A DNA stretch of 40,853 nt from an uncultured Muribaculaceae bacterium (GTDB lineage: Bacteria > Bacteroidota > Bacteroidia > Bacteroidales > Muribaculaceae). Below the pieces are notes generated by a model. The model saw only the letters and a program-made list of their open reading frames with translations, did not search any database and was not told the DNA's origin. The stretch is from contig CAMWLY010000010.1 in the NCBI GenBank assembly GCA_947175145.1, positions 1-40,853 of the forward strand, written 5' to 3'. The position numbers and the translations under genes were made by a program. This document shows, one piece after another, positions 27,201-35,237 of the stretch (positions are counted from its first letter, which is position 1; each line of letters begins with the position of its first letter).

Positions 27201-28886
27201 GGCGCTCTTCAGACCGGCATCATCGACTTGGCCGGACTGGAAAGACCGGGCGTGACATTCTATATGTACAATATCTATCAGAACAATGCATTTGATGACA
27301 ATGAGATTTTTGTAGCATTTAATCTCGGAGGTGACCAATATTATATCACAAAAGCGGAACCTGATAATGTCGGCAACTATGGCAAAGCCAATGCATGGTG
27401 CAAATACACAGCTTCACTTGAGCAGGTGAAGGGCCAGAAAGTTTCTCTGCTTATTGTTCCGACCACCAGAGGTTATGTATGGAATTTCATCGATAACCTG
27501 AAAGTAGACAATCTGCCTGAGGTCGACCTGTCGGCCGGTCCGAGTGCCGGCAGCTCACTGATTGAAGATGGTCAGTCAGGCCTGTACATATTTAATATCA
27601 TAAATAATGGTTATAAGAAAGCCGATAGCTACAATTTTGATCTTCTGCGCAATGGTAAATCGGTGAATTCATATCAGCTCCGCAATCTTGAAGCGGGCTC
27701 ATTCCGCCAGATTCAGATTACCGATACTCCCGATGTTGATGCTGATGAAACCAGCGAATATAAAGGTGTTGTAACCGCACAGGGAGATCCTGATTTATCA
27801 GACAATGATTCCGACCCGATTATTACAAGAATCGTGCTTCCTCCATATCCTACTGTCGACGGATTGCAAAGTCAGGTCGAAGAGAGCGGAGAAGTATCTC
27901 TCACATGGAATGCTCCGGATCTCGATTATGTGCCCAATCCTATGACCGAAACATTTGAGAGGGGCAATGCGTGGGATTGCGGATACACAGGTTGGGAGTT
28001 TATCGATGTGGATCAGGCTCCTGTGAACTTAGGATCTGCCAATGGTGCTTTCGGAGATAAAATCGTGACAGGAAGCAAGCAGTCATTCTTTATGATGGAT
28101 ATTACCGCGCTCGACGAGCAGCGCCGGACAAGCACGGCATTTGCAGCTCATTCAGGCACAAAATATCTGATGAAATGCGCACCCTCTGATGCGTACACTT
28201 CGGGCGATGACTGGGCAATTACACCCGAACTCTATGGAGACGCACAGACTGTGACCCTATGGGCGCACAGCCACTCAAGCACAGCTCCTGAAAACATCGA
28301 GGGTCTCTATTCCACAGGAAGCCTTGACCCCGCTGATTTTGTTTCTGTCGGCAAGTATATCGATGTACCGACCGGCTGGACTCAATATAGCTTCGAACTT
28401 CCTCAGGGTGCCAAGCGATTTGCAATCCGCTGCCATTCGAAAGGCACATTCTTTATCCAGGTTGATGATGTGACCTATCAGCCGATGCCACTTGATCTTG
28501 AACTTAAAGGCTATCATCTGTGGCGCAATGGCAAACGTATCACCACTGAACCGCTTGTCAACAGTTCTTATATAGACAAGGATGCCAAGGCAGGTGACTC
28601 ATATAGAGTGACAGCACTATATCATCTCGGTGAATCTGTGCCTTCCGAGACTCACACACCCACCTTCAGTGGTGTGAGCGAGATAGGGGGTGATGATATA
28701 ATTGTCAGAACCGGAAAAGGTATGATTTTTGTAACCGGTGCTTCCGACAAGAATATTGAGATATTCTCTGCAGATGGTCGCATGGTCATGTCGGAAAAAG
28801 GCTTGTTCAGCAATTCAATCGTGATTGAGCCCGGAGTATATCTCGTAAGAATCTCCAATTTCACAACTAAAGTGATTGTGAAATAA
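24282..28886 (+). CDS. Large modular secreted protein with choice-of-anchor J domains and a type IX sorting tail
   Basis: This 1534-residue protein begins with a signal peptide (about 1-22, ending LHAA). Residues about 90-340 look like a beta-propeller of YVTN/NHL type (repeats such as TVYWSVKDIDNVGSLYTVD). Several fibronectin III-like domains follow. Three jelly-roll modules of the cleaved-adhesin/choice-of-anchor J type start near YLEPFDD, TPYKDSF and METFERG-like text (TETFERGN). A CARDB-like segment lies near 1090-1190. The last 70 residues (EIFSADGRMVM, then GVYLVRI and KVIVK) are a type A sorting domain for the type IX secretion system, so the protein should reach the cell surface or medium. 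No protease catalytic motif is seen. It resembles the adhesin parts of gingipains; its ligand is unknown. Confidence 0.85.
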   Translation: MKRYLTHTSAGLLIVASAALHAAIGNPPPVSTRSERTSSASLPTAPAENSFFNQLPVLSTNGIQSTKFRVSAREAGQSSPEIYGVVVNASAQTSYGLKRIPTSEGEDFISVAGSASTYSNVTSGTESDGIIYFNNLVSRYGTLYCSYYGAFDMDSGQMLARSQSPEMIYSARDMATDPLTGDMYGCFIKTNAGASYVLARVEYEYSNGQFTGFKRDAICDLDNLLTALFFTADGQLWGIDLITDKDENNKEYTKSATLYKIDKQTGAMTEVGETGAKPYYVSSACCDVYNTGTVYWSVKDIDNVGSLYTVDTTTGAATKLFDFPKNEEVVGMFVKSRPGANAPATPANAAMNFPEGGLSGTVTFDIPAELQGGEAANGEVDWKVFCAGAELGSGKGEYGKPAVCNLTISTPGYYQFDIRLYNEGGKSSKASVTGYIGSGVPETPDPTAKLADGLIKVEWDAITKAAYDRGYVNAEAMTYTVTRYPDKTVVCEGTSETNYTENIPADASFGYYSYGVTANDGRATSPEGKSGNVVFGVINLPYLEPFDDTSLISVVDNLSKGVYPVFDLDGSTLGTWYVHSGDMAATCSTGFGDENSWLITPAIRLEAGKSYTLSFDAWTSFVSDNKHSELKIMLGNAQNPDGMTEVIMPVTEILDLKANKGFKAMDFNVASDGVYYFGIQCCTKNGGAQVFIDNLQIEETPEAGIPGPVAEVKLTAPAGSLNATLSGKAPVIDNRGLSMTDAMTIEAISNGEVIATQNNIVPGAKVSFNVSGTKGGEASFGMRARNQNGTGRTVSASCYLGFYAPREPANVKITRNDSGKSFTIKWDAPTQDIKWNTLSSSDLTYKILGAAQDGSTAVLVDNIPGNTLQTTFTDPSVDFNGTQKFVNYGVVAVSNGGMSSVSISNVLPVGAAYPTPYKDSFSAEPTGIYNSNMGSPMGEWYNLDDAMMAHNNVTSQDGDNGYIGYFASTWGTQGALQTGIIDLAGLERPGVTFYMYNIYQNNAFDDNEIFVAFNLGGDQYYITKAEPDNVGNYGKANAWCKYTASLEQVKGQKVSLLIVPTTRGYVWNFIDNLKVDNLPEVDLSAGPSAGSSLIEDGQSGLYIFNIINNGYKKADSYNFDLLRNGKSVNSYQLRNLEAGSFRQIQITDTPDVDADETSEYKGVVTAQGDPDLSDNDSDPIITRIVLPPYPTVDGLQSQVEESGEVSLTWNAPDLDYVPNPMTETFERGNAWDCGYTGWEFIDVDQAPVNLGSANGAFGDKIVTGSKQSFFMMDITALDEQRRTSTAFAAHSGTKYLMKCAPSDAYTSGDDWAITPELYGDAQTVTLWAHSHSSTAPENIEGLYSTGSLDPADFVSVGKYIDVPTGWTQYSFELPQGAKRFAIRCHSKGTFFIQVDDVTYQPMPLDLELKGYHLWRNGKRITTEPLVNSSYIDKDAKAGDSYRVTALYHLGESVPSETHTPTFSGVSEIGGDDIIVRTGKGMIFVTGASDKNIEIFSADGRMVMSEKGLFSNSIVIEPGVYLVRISNFTTKVIVK

Positions 28887-28963
28887 GGGTCAATACCGCA
28901 ATGATTTTAATACAGACCGGCTTCGAATTGCGCTAAGCGATTGATTATTGGCCGAATAACCAA

Positions 28964-29025
28964 ATCCGCATATCGGAACTTTTAAGTGAATCTTAAAAAA
29001 TCCGGTATGCGGATCTGATTTTTTT
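28964..29025 (+). terminator. Intrinsic terminator after the large secreted protein gene
   Basis: ATCCGCATATCGGA (28964-28977) pairs with TCCGGTATGCGGAT (29001-29014) with one G-T-type mismatch, and a T7 run follows at 29019-29025. The loop is long and itself contains the weak inverted pair CTTTTAAG/CTTAAAA. Confidence 0.7.
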
Positions 29026-29037
29026 GAAACTTATCTC

Positions 29038-29066
29038 TTGAATTTCCGAATTAATTTGTAATTTTG
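29038..29066 (+). promoter_or_regulatory. Promoter of the dapF-dapL unit
   Basis: TTG (29038-29040), 18 bases, then TAATTTTG (29059-29066). Transcription would start near 29073, only five bases before the first ATG (29078), which favours the second ATG at 29117 as the real dapF start. Confidence 0.6.
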
Positions 29067-29116
29067 CTGCGTGGAAAATGTTTTCCACAAAGCATCTTTT
29101 TTATCTATCTGTTTTT

Positions 29117-29977
29117 ATGACGGAAATAAAGAAAGAAATCCGATTCACAAAGATGCATGGCGCCGGCAATGACTACATCTACCTGGACGCCACCCAACCC
29201 CTCCCCCTTGATTTTGCTGAGCTTTCGCGCGAGATGAGCGATATTCATTTCGGCATCGGTTCAGATGGTCTTGTGGCCATCATGAAATCAGATGTCGCTG
29301 ATTTTCGTATGCGCATGTTCAACCCTGATGGTTCGGAGGCTGAGATGTGTGGCAATGCATCGCGCTGCGTAGGCAAATATGTTTTTGAAAAGGGTCTTAC
29401 GGATAAAACTACCGTGACTCTTGAAACATTGGCCGGTATCAAGGTGCTTCATCTGCATGTAGTAGACGGAGTGGTTGAATCTGTGCGTGTGGATATGGGT
29501 GAGCCGGTACTCGAACCGGCTAAAGTTCCGGTGCTGTCGGAATCGGCCGAATGTCGCATTTCAGAGCCATTCAGACTTGGTGGCCGAGAATATCTGATTA
29601 CCGGCGTAAGCATGGGGAATCCTCATGGAGTAATCTTTACCGATTATATCGACGATGAACTTGTGCTCGTAGAGGGCCCGAAGTTGGAAGTTGCCGATAT
29701 TTTCCCTCGCAAAGCCAATATAGAGTTTGCAAAGATACTTAATCGCAGAGCTATCGAAATGCGCGTGTGGGAACGCGGCACAGGAGAAACTTTCGCATGT
29801 GGCACCGGAGCCTGCGCAACCGCTGTGGCAGCTGTAATCAATAATCTTACCGATCGCAAGGTAGAATTGCGTCTGCGCGGTGGCACACTCCTCATCGAAT
29901 GGGACGAAGCGAGTAACCATGTCTTTATGACCGGCCCCGCGAAATTTATTTGCGATGGTGTGTTCTATCGTCCATGA
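29117..29977 (+). CDS. dapF: Diaminopimelate epimerase
   Basis: DapF converts LL- to meso-diaminopimelate, the last step before lysine and the peptidoglycan cross-link residue. Both catalytic cysteines are present: MCGNASRC near residue 78 (numbered from the ATG at 29117) and FACGTGACA near residue 205. Length from that start is 286, normal for the family. The ORF track starts 39 bases earlier at MFSTKHLF, but homologues begin close to the IRFTKMHGAGND segment and the promoter lies too near, so I chose the MTEIKKEIRF start. dapL follows 21 bases later and works one step earlier in the same pathway. Confidence 0.94.
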   Translation: MTEIKKEIRFTKMHGAGNDYIYLDATQPLPLDFAELSREMSDIHFGIGSDGLVAIMKSDVADFRMRMFNPDGSEAEMCGNASRCVGKYVFEKGLTDKTTVTLETLAGIKVLHLHVVDGVVESVRVDMGEPVLEPAKVPVLSESAECRISEPFRLGGREYLITGVSMGNPHGVIFTDYIDDELVLVEGPKLEVADIFPRKANIEFAKILNRRAIEMRVWERGTGETFACGTGACATAVAAVINNLTDRKVELRLRGGTLLIEWDEASNHVFMTGPAKFICDGVFYRP

Positions 29978-29998
29978 CCAAATAAAATCAATCAGGAA

Positions 29999-31234
29999 AT
30001 GCAAATCAACGATAATTTCGAAAAACTTCCCGAGTCATATCTGTTTTCGACTGTAGCCGCCAAACTGCGAGCCTACAAAGAAGCTAATCCGGAGGCAGAT
30101 GTGATCCGCATGGATATAGGCGATGTAACCCTGCCTATTCCTCAGAAAGCTATCACAGCGATGCACCGTGCTGTCGATGACATGGCGGAAAAGACCACAT
30201 TTCATGGCTATGGACCCGAGCAGGGATATGATTTCCTGCGCAAGGCAGTAGCTGAAAATGACTATCACAAGCGGGGAATGGATATCGATGCCAATGATAT
30301 ATTCATTTCCGACGGAGCCAAAAGCGATCTCGGCAATTTAGGCGACATATATTCAGAGGACTCGATTGTGGCTGTAGCTGACCCCGGCTATCCGGTATAT
30401 GTGGATTCCAATGTGATCGATGGTCGCGGAGGTAAACTCATAGATGGCCGATGGAGCCGCTTTGTATATCTGGATTGCACTCCGGCCAATGGTTTCAAAC
30501 CGGTACCCCCGGCCTGTCACTGCGATGTGATATTCCTCTGCTCCCCCAATAACCCGACCGGTGTGACTTTCAATCGCAGTGAACTCAAAGCATGGATTGA
30601 CTATGCGCTCCGCGAGAAAGCGGTCATCATATATGATTCAGCATACTGTGCATACATCACAGATAGCGAACTCCCACATTCAATCTATGAAATAGAGGGA
30701 GCCAAGGAATGCGCCATTGAAGTTCGCAGCTTCTCGAAGACCGCCGGCTTTACCGGTCTGCGATGCGGCTACACGGTGGTGCCTTCTACCCTGTTCGGAT
30801 ATGACCGGGCCGGCAATCCGGTTTCACTGCGCAAACTATGGCTGCGCCGTCAGACCACCAAATTCAATGGTGCAAGCTATGTGATACAGCGCGGTGCCGA
30901 AGCGTTATACACTCCCGAGGGTAAAGAGGAAACCGCTAAAAATGTGGCATATTATCTTGAGAACGCAAGTATGATCAGAACCACCATGACCGAGGCAGGA
31001 TTCACGGTTTATGGTGGTGATAATTCACCTTACATCTGGGTAAAATCTCCGAGTGGCGAAGGTTCGTGGGAATTGTTTGAGAGACTGCTGTCGGAGGCGC
31101 GTATCTCCTGCACCCCCGGTGTTGGATTCGGTCACCTCGGCGAGGGCTATATCAGACTCACCGGCTTCAATACCCACGAAAACACCATTGAGGCCATGAA
31201 GAGAATCCTGGAAATATTCAAGAATAAAAAATAA
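29999..31234 (+). CDS. dapL: LL-diaminopimelate aminotransferase
   Basis: This 411-residue fold-type I PLP enzyme carries the Schiff-base lysine in SFSKTAGFTGLRCGY (Lys247), SPNNPTG at 182-188 and the N-terminal DIGDVTLPIP that marks DapL. It makes LL-diaminopimelate directly from tetrahydrodipicolinate and glutamate, so no succinyl or acetyl intermediates are needed. Its product is the substrate of the DapF encoded just upstream. The pair is one transcription unit from the TAATTTTG promoter and ends at the hairpin 13 bases downstream. Confidence 0.95.
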   Translation: MQINDNFEKLPESYLFSTVAAKLRAYKEANPEADVIRMDIGDVTLPIPQKAITAMHRAVDDMAEKTTFHGYGPEQGYDFLRKAVAENDYHKRGMDIDANDIFISDGAKSDLGNLGDIYSEDSIVAVADPGYPVYVDSNVIDGRGGKLIDGRWSRFVYLDCTPANGFKPVPPACHCDVIFLCSPNNPTGVTFNRSELKAWIDYALREKAVIIYDSAYCAYITDSELPHSIYEIEGAKECAIEVRSFSKTAGFTGLRCGYTVVPSTLFGYDRAGNPVSLRKLWLRRQTTKFNGASYVIQRGAEALYTPEGKEETAKNVAYYLENASMIRTTMTEAGFTVYGGDNSPYIWVKSPSGEGSWELFERLLSEARISCTPGVGFGHLGEGYIRLTGFNTHENTIEAMKRILEIFKNKK

Positions 31235-31246
31235 CAATCCATAATG

Positions 31247-31273
31247 AAAAGGAGGCCGCAACAGCCTCCTTTT
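31247..31273 (+). terminator. Terminator or attenuator between dapL and glnN
   Basis: AAAAGGAGGC and GCCTCCTTTT form a 10-bp stem with loop CGCAACA, ending in a short T-run. It ends only 16 bases before the glnN ATG, leaving no room for a promoter after it, so glnN must be read through it or start from a promoter inside dapL. Confidence 0.65.
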
Positions 31274-31289
31274 CCAATTCAATTATCCT

Positions 31290-33479
31290 ATGGCAAACTT
31301 ACGATTCAAGAGTGTTGAGGAGGCTACTGCCCGCAAGGCGGTCAAAGTGGACCTGCCCAAAGAGAGAGTTGACGCCTACTATGGCAAACAGGTGTTCAAC
31401 CGTCAGCGCATGTTTGAGTATCTTCCGAAAGAGACCTACGAAGGTCTGGTAGAGGCCATTGACAATCGCAAGCCACTCAGCCGCGAACTGGCTGACAGTG
31501 TAGCTGAAGGCATGAAGCGCTGGGCTCTCGACAATGGAGCTCGCCACTACACTCACTGGTTCCACCCGCTGACCGGAAGCACCGCAGAAAAGCATGATGC
31601 TTTTGTGGAGCATGATGGCAAAGGAGGCGTTGTCGAGAAATTCTCAGGAAAACTCCTCGTGCAGCAGGAACCTGACGCGTCATCTTTTCCCAACGGCGGT
31701 ATCCGCAACACTTTTGAAGCTCGCGGATATTCAGCGTGGGATATCTCATCGCCTGCTTTCATTGTAGACAATACTCTCTGTATTCCTACTGTATTCGTGT
31801 CTTACACCGGAGAAAGCCTTGACTATAAGACTCCTCTGCTGAGATCTCTCAACACCATCGATAAGGCTGCGACCCGCGTGGCACGCTTCTTCAACGATGA
31901 TGTGAAGCATGTGATCTGCAATCTCGGTTGGGAGCAGGAGTATTTTCTTGTAGACGAGGCTCTTTTTGCCGCTCGCCCCGACCTGGTGCTCACCGGACGC
32001 ACACTGATGGGTCATGAGTCAGCTAAGAACCAGCAGCTTGAAGACCATTACTTCGGCTCAATCCCGAGTCGTGTCGAAGCTTTCATGCTCGACCTCGAAC
32101 TTGAAGCTCATCGCCTCGGAATACCTGCGAAAACACGCCACAACGAGGTTGCTCCGAATCAGTTTGAGCTTGCTCCGGTATTCGAAGAAGCCAATCTGGC
32201 CAATGACCACAACCTTCTGCTGATGTCGGTTATGGAAGAAGTCGCCAAGCGTCATAACTTCAGAGTGCTTCTTCATGAGAAACCTTTTGCGGGAATCAAT
32301 GGTTCCGGCAAACACAATAACTGGAGTCTCGGCACCAACACAGGCAAACTTCTGTTTGCCCCCGGCAAAACCGCGCGCGAGAATTTCAGATTCGTGACTT
32401 TTGTAGCCAATGTTATGGCTGCCGTGCATAAGCACAACGGTCTGCTGAAAGCATCTATAATCAATGCCACCAATGCTCACCGTCTCGGCGCCAACGAGGC
32501 ACCCCCGGCTATCATTTCCATGTTCCTCGGTTCTGCGGTAAGCTCGATTCTCGACAAGGTTGTAGCTGCCGAATCTGTAGAGACAATCAGCATCAACGGC
32601 AAGGAGCAGCTTACTCTCGACATCGCTCAGATTCCGGAGCTTACCATCGACAACACCGACCGCAACCGCACAAGCCCCTTCGCCTTCACCGGCAACCGCT
32701 TTGAGTATCGCGCCGTGGGTTCATCGGCCAACAATGCGTCGGCACTCATTGCCCTCAACGCCGCAGTAGCCGACCAGCTCAATCTCTTTGCCGATAAGGT
32801 CGAGGAGCGCATAGCCAAGGGTGAAACCCGCGACATGGCAATACTTGAAGAGGTTAAAAAACTTATCCGCGAATCGCAGCCTATCCACTTCGACGGCAAC
32901 GGATATAGCGATGAGTGGAAAGAGGAAGCTGCCCGCCGCGGTCTCAACACCGAGACTTCAGCACCTCTGATGTATGATATCTACAACACCCCCGAATCTG
33001 TAGATATGTTCGAACGCACCGGAGTGCTCACCCGCAAGGAGATTGAAGCGCGCAATGAAGTGAAGTGGGAAACATACACCAAGAAGATTCAGATTGAAAG
33101 CCGTGTGCTCGGTGATCTGGCTATCAATCATGTGATACCTGCCGCAGTGCGCTATCAGTCTGTGCTTCTCGATAACGTCTATAAAATCCAGCAGCTCTTC
33201 AAGGGAGAAAAAGCCGAAACAATAGCAGCTCAGGATTTGAGAAATATCGAAAAGATTGCGGAACATGTGTCAGCAATCAACACCAATGTGAAAGATATGG
33301 TCAACGCCCGCAAGATTGCCAACAAAATCGAATCCGAGCGCGAGAAAGCTATCGAGTATCATGATGTCGTGGCACCCTACATGGAGACTATCCGCTATCA
33401 TATCGACAAACTCGAACTGATGGTTGACAACGAAATCTGGCCTCTGCCCAAATATCGCGAACTGCTCTTCATACGCTAA
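31290..33479 (+). CDS. glnN: Glutamine synthetase type III
   Basis: This 729-residue enzyme is the long GSIII form common in Bacteroidetes; GSI and GSII are about 450 and 370 residues. The N-terminus (FNRQRMFEYLPKE) is specific for GSIII. The catalytic part includes WEQEYFLVD, RHNEVAPNQFELAP, FAGINGSGKHNNWSLGTN and NRTSPFAFTGNRFEYRAVGSS, which carry metal, ATP and glutamate ligands. It forms glutamine from glutamate, ammonia and ATP. It stands between two strong hairpins. The one just before the start may allow attenuation, although no known regulatory motif is visible. No adenylylation motif is expected in this class. Confidence 0.96.
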   Translation: MANLRFKSVEEATARKAVKVDLPKERVDAYYGKQVFNRQRMFEYLPKETYEGLVEAIDNRKPLSRELADSVAEGMKRWALDNGARHYTHWFHPLTGSTAEKHDAFVEHDGKGGVVEKFSGKLLVQQEPDASSFPNGGIRNTFEARGYSAWDISSPAFIVDNTLCIPTVFVSYTGESLDYKTPLLRSLNTIDKAATRVARFFNDDVKHVICNLGWEQEYFLVDEALFAARPDLVLTGRTLMGHESAKNQQLEDHYFGSIPSRVEAFMLDLELEAHRLGIPAKTRHNEVAPNQFELAPVFEEANLANDHNLLLMSVMEEVAKRHNFRVLLHEKPFAGINGSGKHNNWSLGTNTGKLLFAPGKTARENFRFVTFVANVMAAVHKHNGLLKASIINATNAHRLGANEAPPAIISMFLGSAVSSILDKVVAAESVETISINGKEQLTLDIAQIPELTIDNTDRNRTSPFAFTGNRFEYRAVGSSANNASALIALNAAVADQLNLFADKVEERIAKGETRDMAILEEVKKLIRESQPIHFDGNGYSDEWKEEAARRGLNTETSAPLMYDIYNTPESVDMFERTGVLTRKEIEARNEVKWETYTKKIQIESRVLGDLAINHVIPAAVRYQSVLLDNVYKIQQLFKGEKAETIAAQDLRNIEKIAEHVSAINTNVKDMVNARKIANKIESEREKAIEYHDVVAPYMETIRYHIDKLELMVDNEIWPLPKYRELLFIR

Positions 33480-33506
33480 TCACATAGCCTGATTACCGAA
33501 TTATAT

Positions 33507-33544
33507 CCGCCCGGGGCCTCTGATTTGACCCCGGGCGGTTTTTT
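33507..33544 (+). terminator. Intrinsic terminator of glnN
   Basis: CCGCCCGGGG and CCCCGGGCGG form a perfect 10-bp GC-rich stem around a 12-nt loop, followed by T6. It is a classic rho-independent terminator. Confidence 0.9.
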
Positions 33545-33579
33545 ACACTCGTAGCAGGCTACATATTTTTCACTAAAAA

Positions 33580-33611
33580 TTTGGCTTTGAAGCGGTCAAT
33601 TATTAATTTTG
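33580..33611 (+). promoter_or_regulatory. Promoter of the glycine cleavage operon
   Basis: TTTG (33580-33583), 20 bases, then TAATTTTG (33604-33611), a full match to the Bacteroidetes consensus. Transcription near 33618 leaves a leader of about 67 bases in which I see no glycine riboswitch or other structured element. Confidence 0.7.
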
Positions 33612-33684
33612 GAAAATAAGCAGGGAATTAAGATTCCATGCACTAAGATAGCAGTTACAAACCTTTTCTAATATATCTGAAAAC

Positions 33685-34779
33685 ATGGCAGAAGAGATCA
33701 AGACGACGTGTCTGCATGACCGTCATGTTGACCTGGGCGCATTGATGTCACCCTTTGCAGGTTACGACATGCCCATACAGTACAAAGGCATCACCGAAGA
33801 GCACAATGCTGTGCGTCAAGAGGTAGGAGTGTTCGATGTGAGCCACATGGGCGAAGTTCGTGTGAAAGGCCCCGATGCTGAAAAATTTGTGAATCATATC
33901 TTTGTCAACGATGTGACCGGAGCACCCGACGGCCAGATATTCTATGGCATGATGTGTCGTGAGGATGGCGGCACTGTCGATGACCTGCTCGTCTACAAAG
34001 TCAATGACAATGAATTTTTCCTCGTGATCAATGCTTCCAATATTGATAAGGATGTGGCCTGGATTATGAGCAATGCCGATGGTTTCGATGTGGAGATTGC
34101 CGATGAAAGTCTTTATTACGGCGAAGTAGCCGTGCAGGGACCCAAAGCTGAAGAGACCATGATAAAGGTACTCGGTATTCCGGTTGAGGATATAAAGTTC
34201 TATAATTTCCGCACTCTTCGTCTTGACGATGAAGATGTAATTGTAAGCCGCACAGGTTATACCGGTGAAGATGGCTTCGAAATCTATGGCAGCCATGATT
34301 TCACACGCAAAGTCTGGGATAAGCTGATGGAAGCCGGTGTGCAACCCTGCGGACTCGGTTGCCGCGACACTTTGCGCTTTGAGGTAGGTCTGCCCCTTTA
34401 TGGCGACGAACTCACCGATGAAATTTCCCCCATCGAAGCGAGCCTGAGCATGTTTGTAAAACTCGACAAGCCTGAATTTATCGGTAAAGAAGCGCTTGCA
34501 CGCCAGAAAGCTGAGGGTGTGACCCGCCGAATCGTGGGACTTGAACTTGAAGGAAATGCAATACCGCGCCACGGCTACCCGGTAGAAGTAAATGGTGAAG
34601 TGGTCGGTGAAATTACCACCGGTTATCGCTCCATTTCTACCGGCAAGAGTGTGGCCATGGCCATGATTAAAAAGCCCTTCGACAAACTCGGCACCGAAGT
34701 CGAGGTGAGAATCCGCAAAAAAACCTTCCCTGCAAAAGTGGTGAAGAAGAGATTCTACGACAAGAGCTATAAAAAATAA
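33685..34779 (+). CDS. gcvT: Glycine cleavage system T protein (aminomethyltransferase)
   Basis: GcvT takes the aminomethyl group from the lipoyl arm of GcvH, releases ammonia and transfers methylene to tetrahydrofolate. The 364-residue length is normal. Family text is clear: GAFAGYDMPIQY-like PFAGYDMPIQYKG near the N-terminus, FDVSHMGEVRVKG, SRTGYTGEDGFEIY, and the C-terminal GEITTGYRSIS and VVKKRFYD. It is the first gene of a five-gene operon that encodes the whole complex. A weak AT-rich hairpin (CTTATTAA/TTAATAAG, 34785-34806) lies in the 74-base gap before gcvH and may adjust expression between the genes. Confidence 0.96.
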   Translation: MAEEIKTTCLHDRHVDLGALMSPFAGYDMPIQYKGITEEHNAVRQEVGVFDVSHMGEVRVKGPDAEKFVNHIFVNDVTGAPDGQIFYGMMCREDGGTVDDLLVYKVNDNEFFLVINASNIDKDVAWIMSNADGFDVEIADESLYYGEVAVQGPKAEETMIKVLGIPVEDIKFYNFRTLRLDDEDVIVSRTGYTGEDGFEIYGSHDFTRKVWDKLMEAGVQPCGLGCRDTLRFEVGLPLYGDELTDEISPIEASLSMFVKLDKPEFIGKEALARQKAEGVTRRIVGLELEGNAIPRHGYPVEVNGEVVGEITTGYRSISTGKSVAMAMIKKPFDKLGTEVEVRIRKKTFPAKVVKKRFYDKSYKK

Positions 34780-34853
34780 ACAGTCTTATTAAACAAGCTT
34801 AATAAGCTGAACTAAAATAAATTAATTGACAATTCAAATAAAACGACAATACA

Positions 34854-35237
34854 ATGGCAAAAGTTATGGATGACCGCCGCTATGCGGAGTCTCACGAATG
34901 GGTGAAAATCGAAGGTGATATCGCAGTTATCGGTATTTCAGATTATGCACAGCATGCTCTGGGCGATATCGTATATGTAGACATGCCCGAAGTTGGCGAT
35001 GAGATGCAGGCCGGCGAAGTGTTTGGCGCTGTGGAATCAGTAAAAGCTGCCTCAGACCTGATTTGCCCGGTTTCAGGTGAAGTTGTGGAAATCAACGAGG
35101 CTCTTGAGGATGCCCCCGAAACTGTCAACGCTGACGCATTCGACACCTGGATTATCAAGGTGCGCATGACTGATGCTGCCGAATATGATGCTCTGCTCGA
35201 CGCAGCCGCTTACACTCAGCTTTGCGAAAATGAGTAA
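34854..35237 (+). CDS. gcvH: Glycine cleavage system H protein (lipoyl carrier)
   Basis: This 127-residue protein has the lipoylation motif ESVKAASD with the modified lysine at residue 64, the SHEWVKIEGD start and the PVSGEVVEIN turn of the H protein. Its lipoyl arm shuttles the aminomethyl group from the P protein to the T protein and is reoxidised by Lpd. Its stop overlaps the start of gcvPA by eight bases, so the two are translationally coupled. Confidence 0.96.
   Translation: MAKVMDDRRYAESHEWVKIEGDIAVIGISDYAQHALGDIVYVDMPEVGDEMQAGEVFGAVESVKAASDLICPVSGEVVEINEALEDAPETVNADAFDTWIIKVRMTDAAEYDALLDAAAYTQLCENE

Noticed and set aside
33612-33684. Glycine riboswitch before gcvT
   Set aside because: The leader is only about 67 bases and lacks the conserved glycine aptamer pattern.
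33748-34572. 274-residue minus-strand ORF
   Set aside because: It is antisense to gcvT, whose motifs are unmistakable.
35173-35229. Upstream start for gcvPA
   Set aside because: It lies inside gcvH in another frame, and homologues start at MSNRYIPHT-like sequence.
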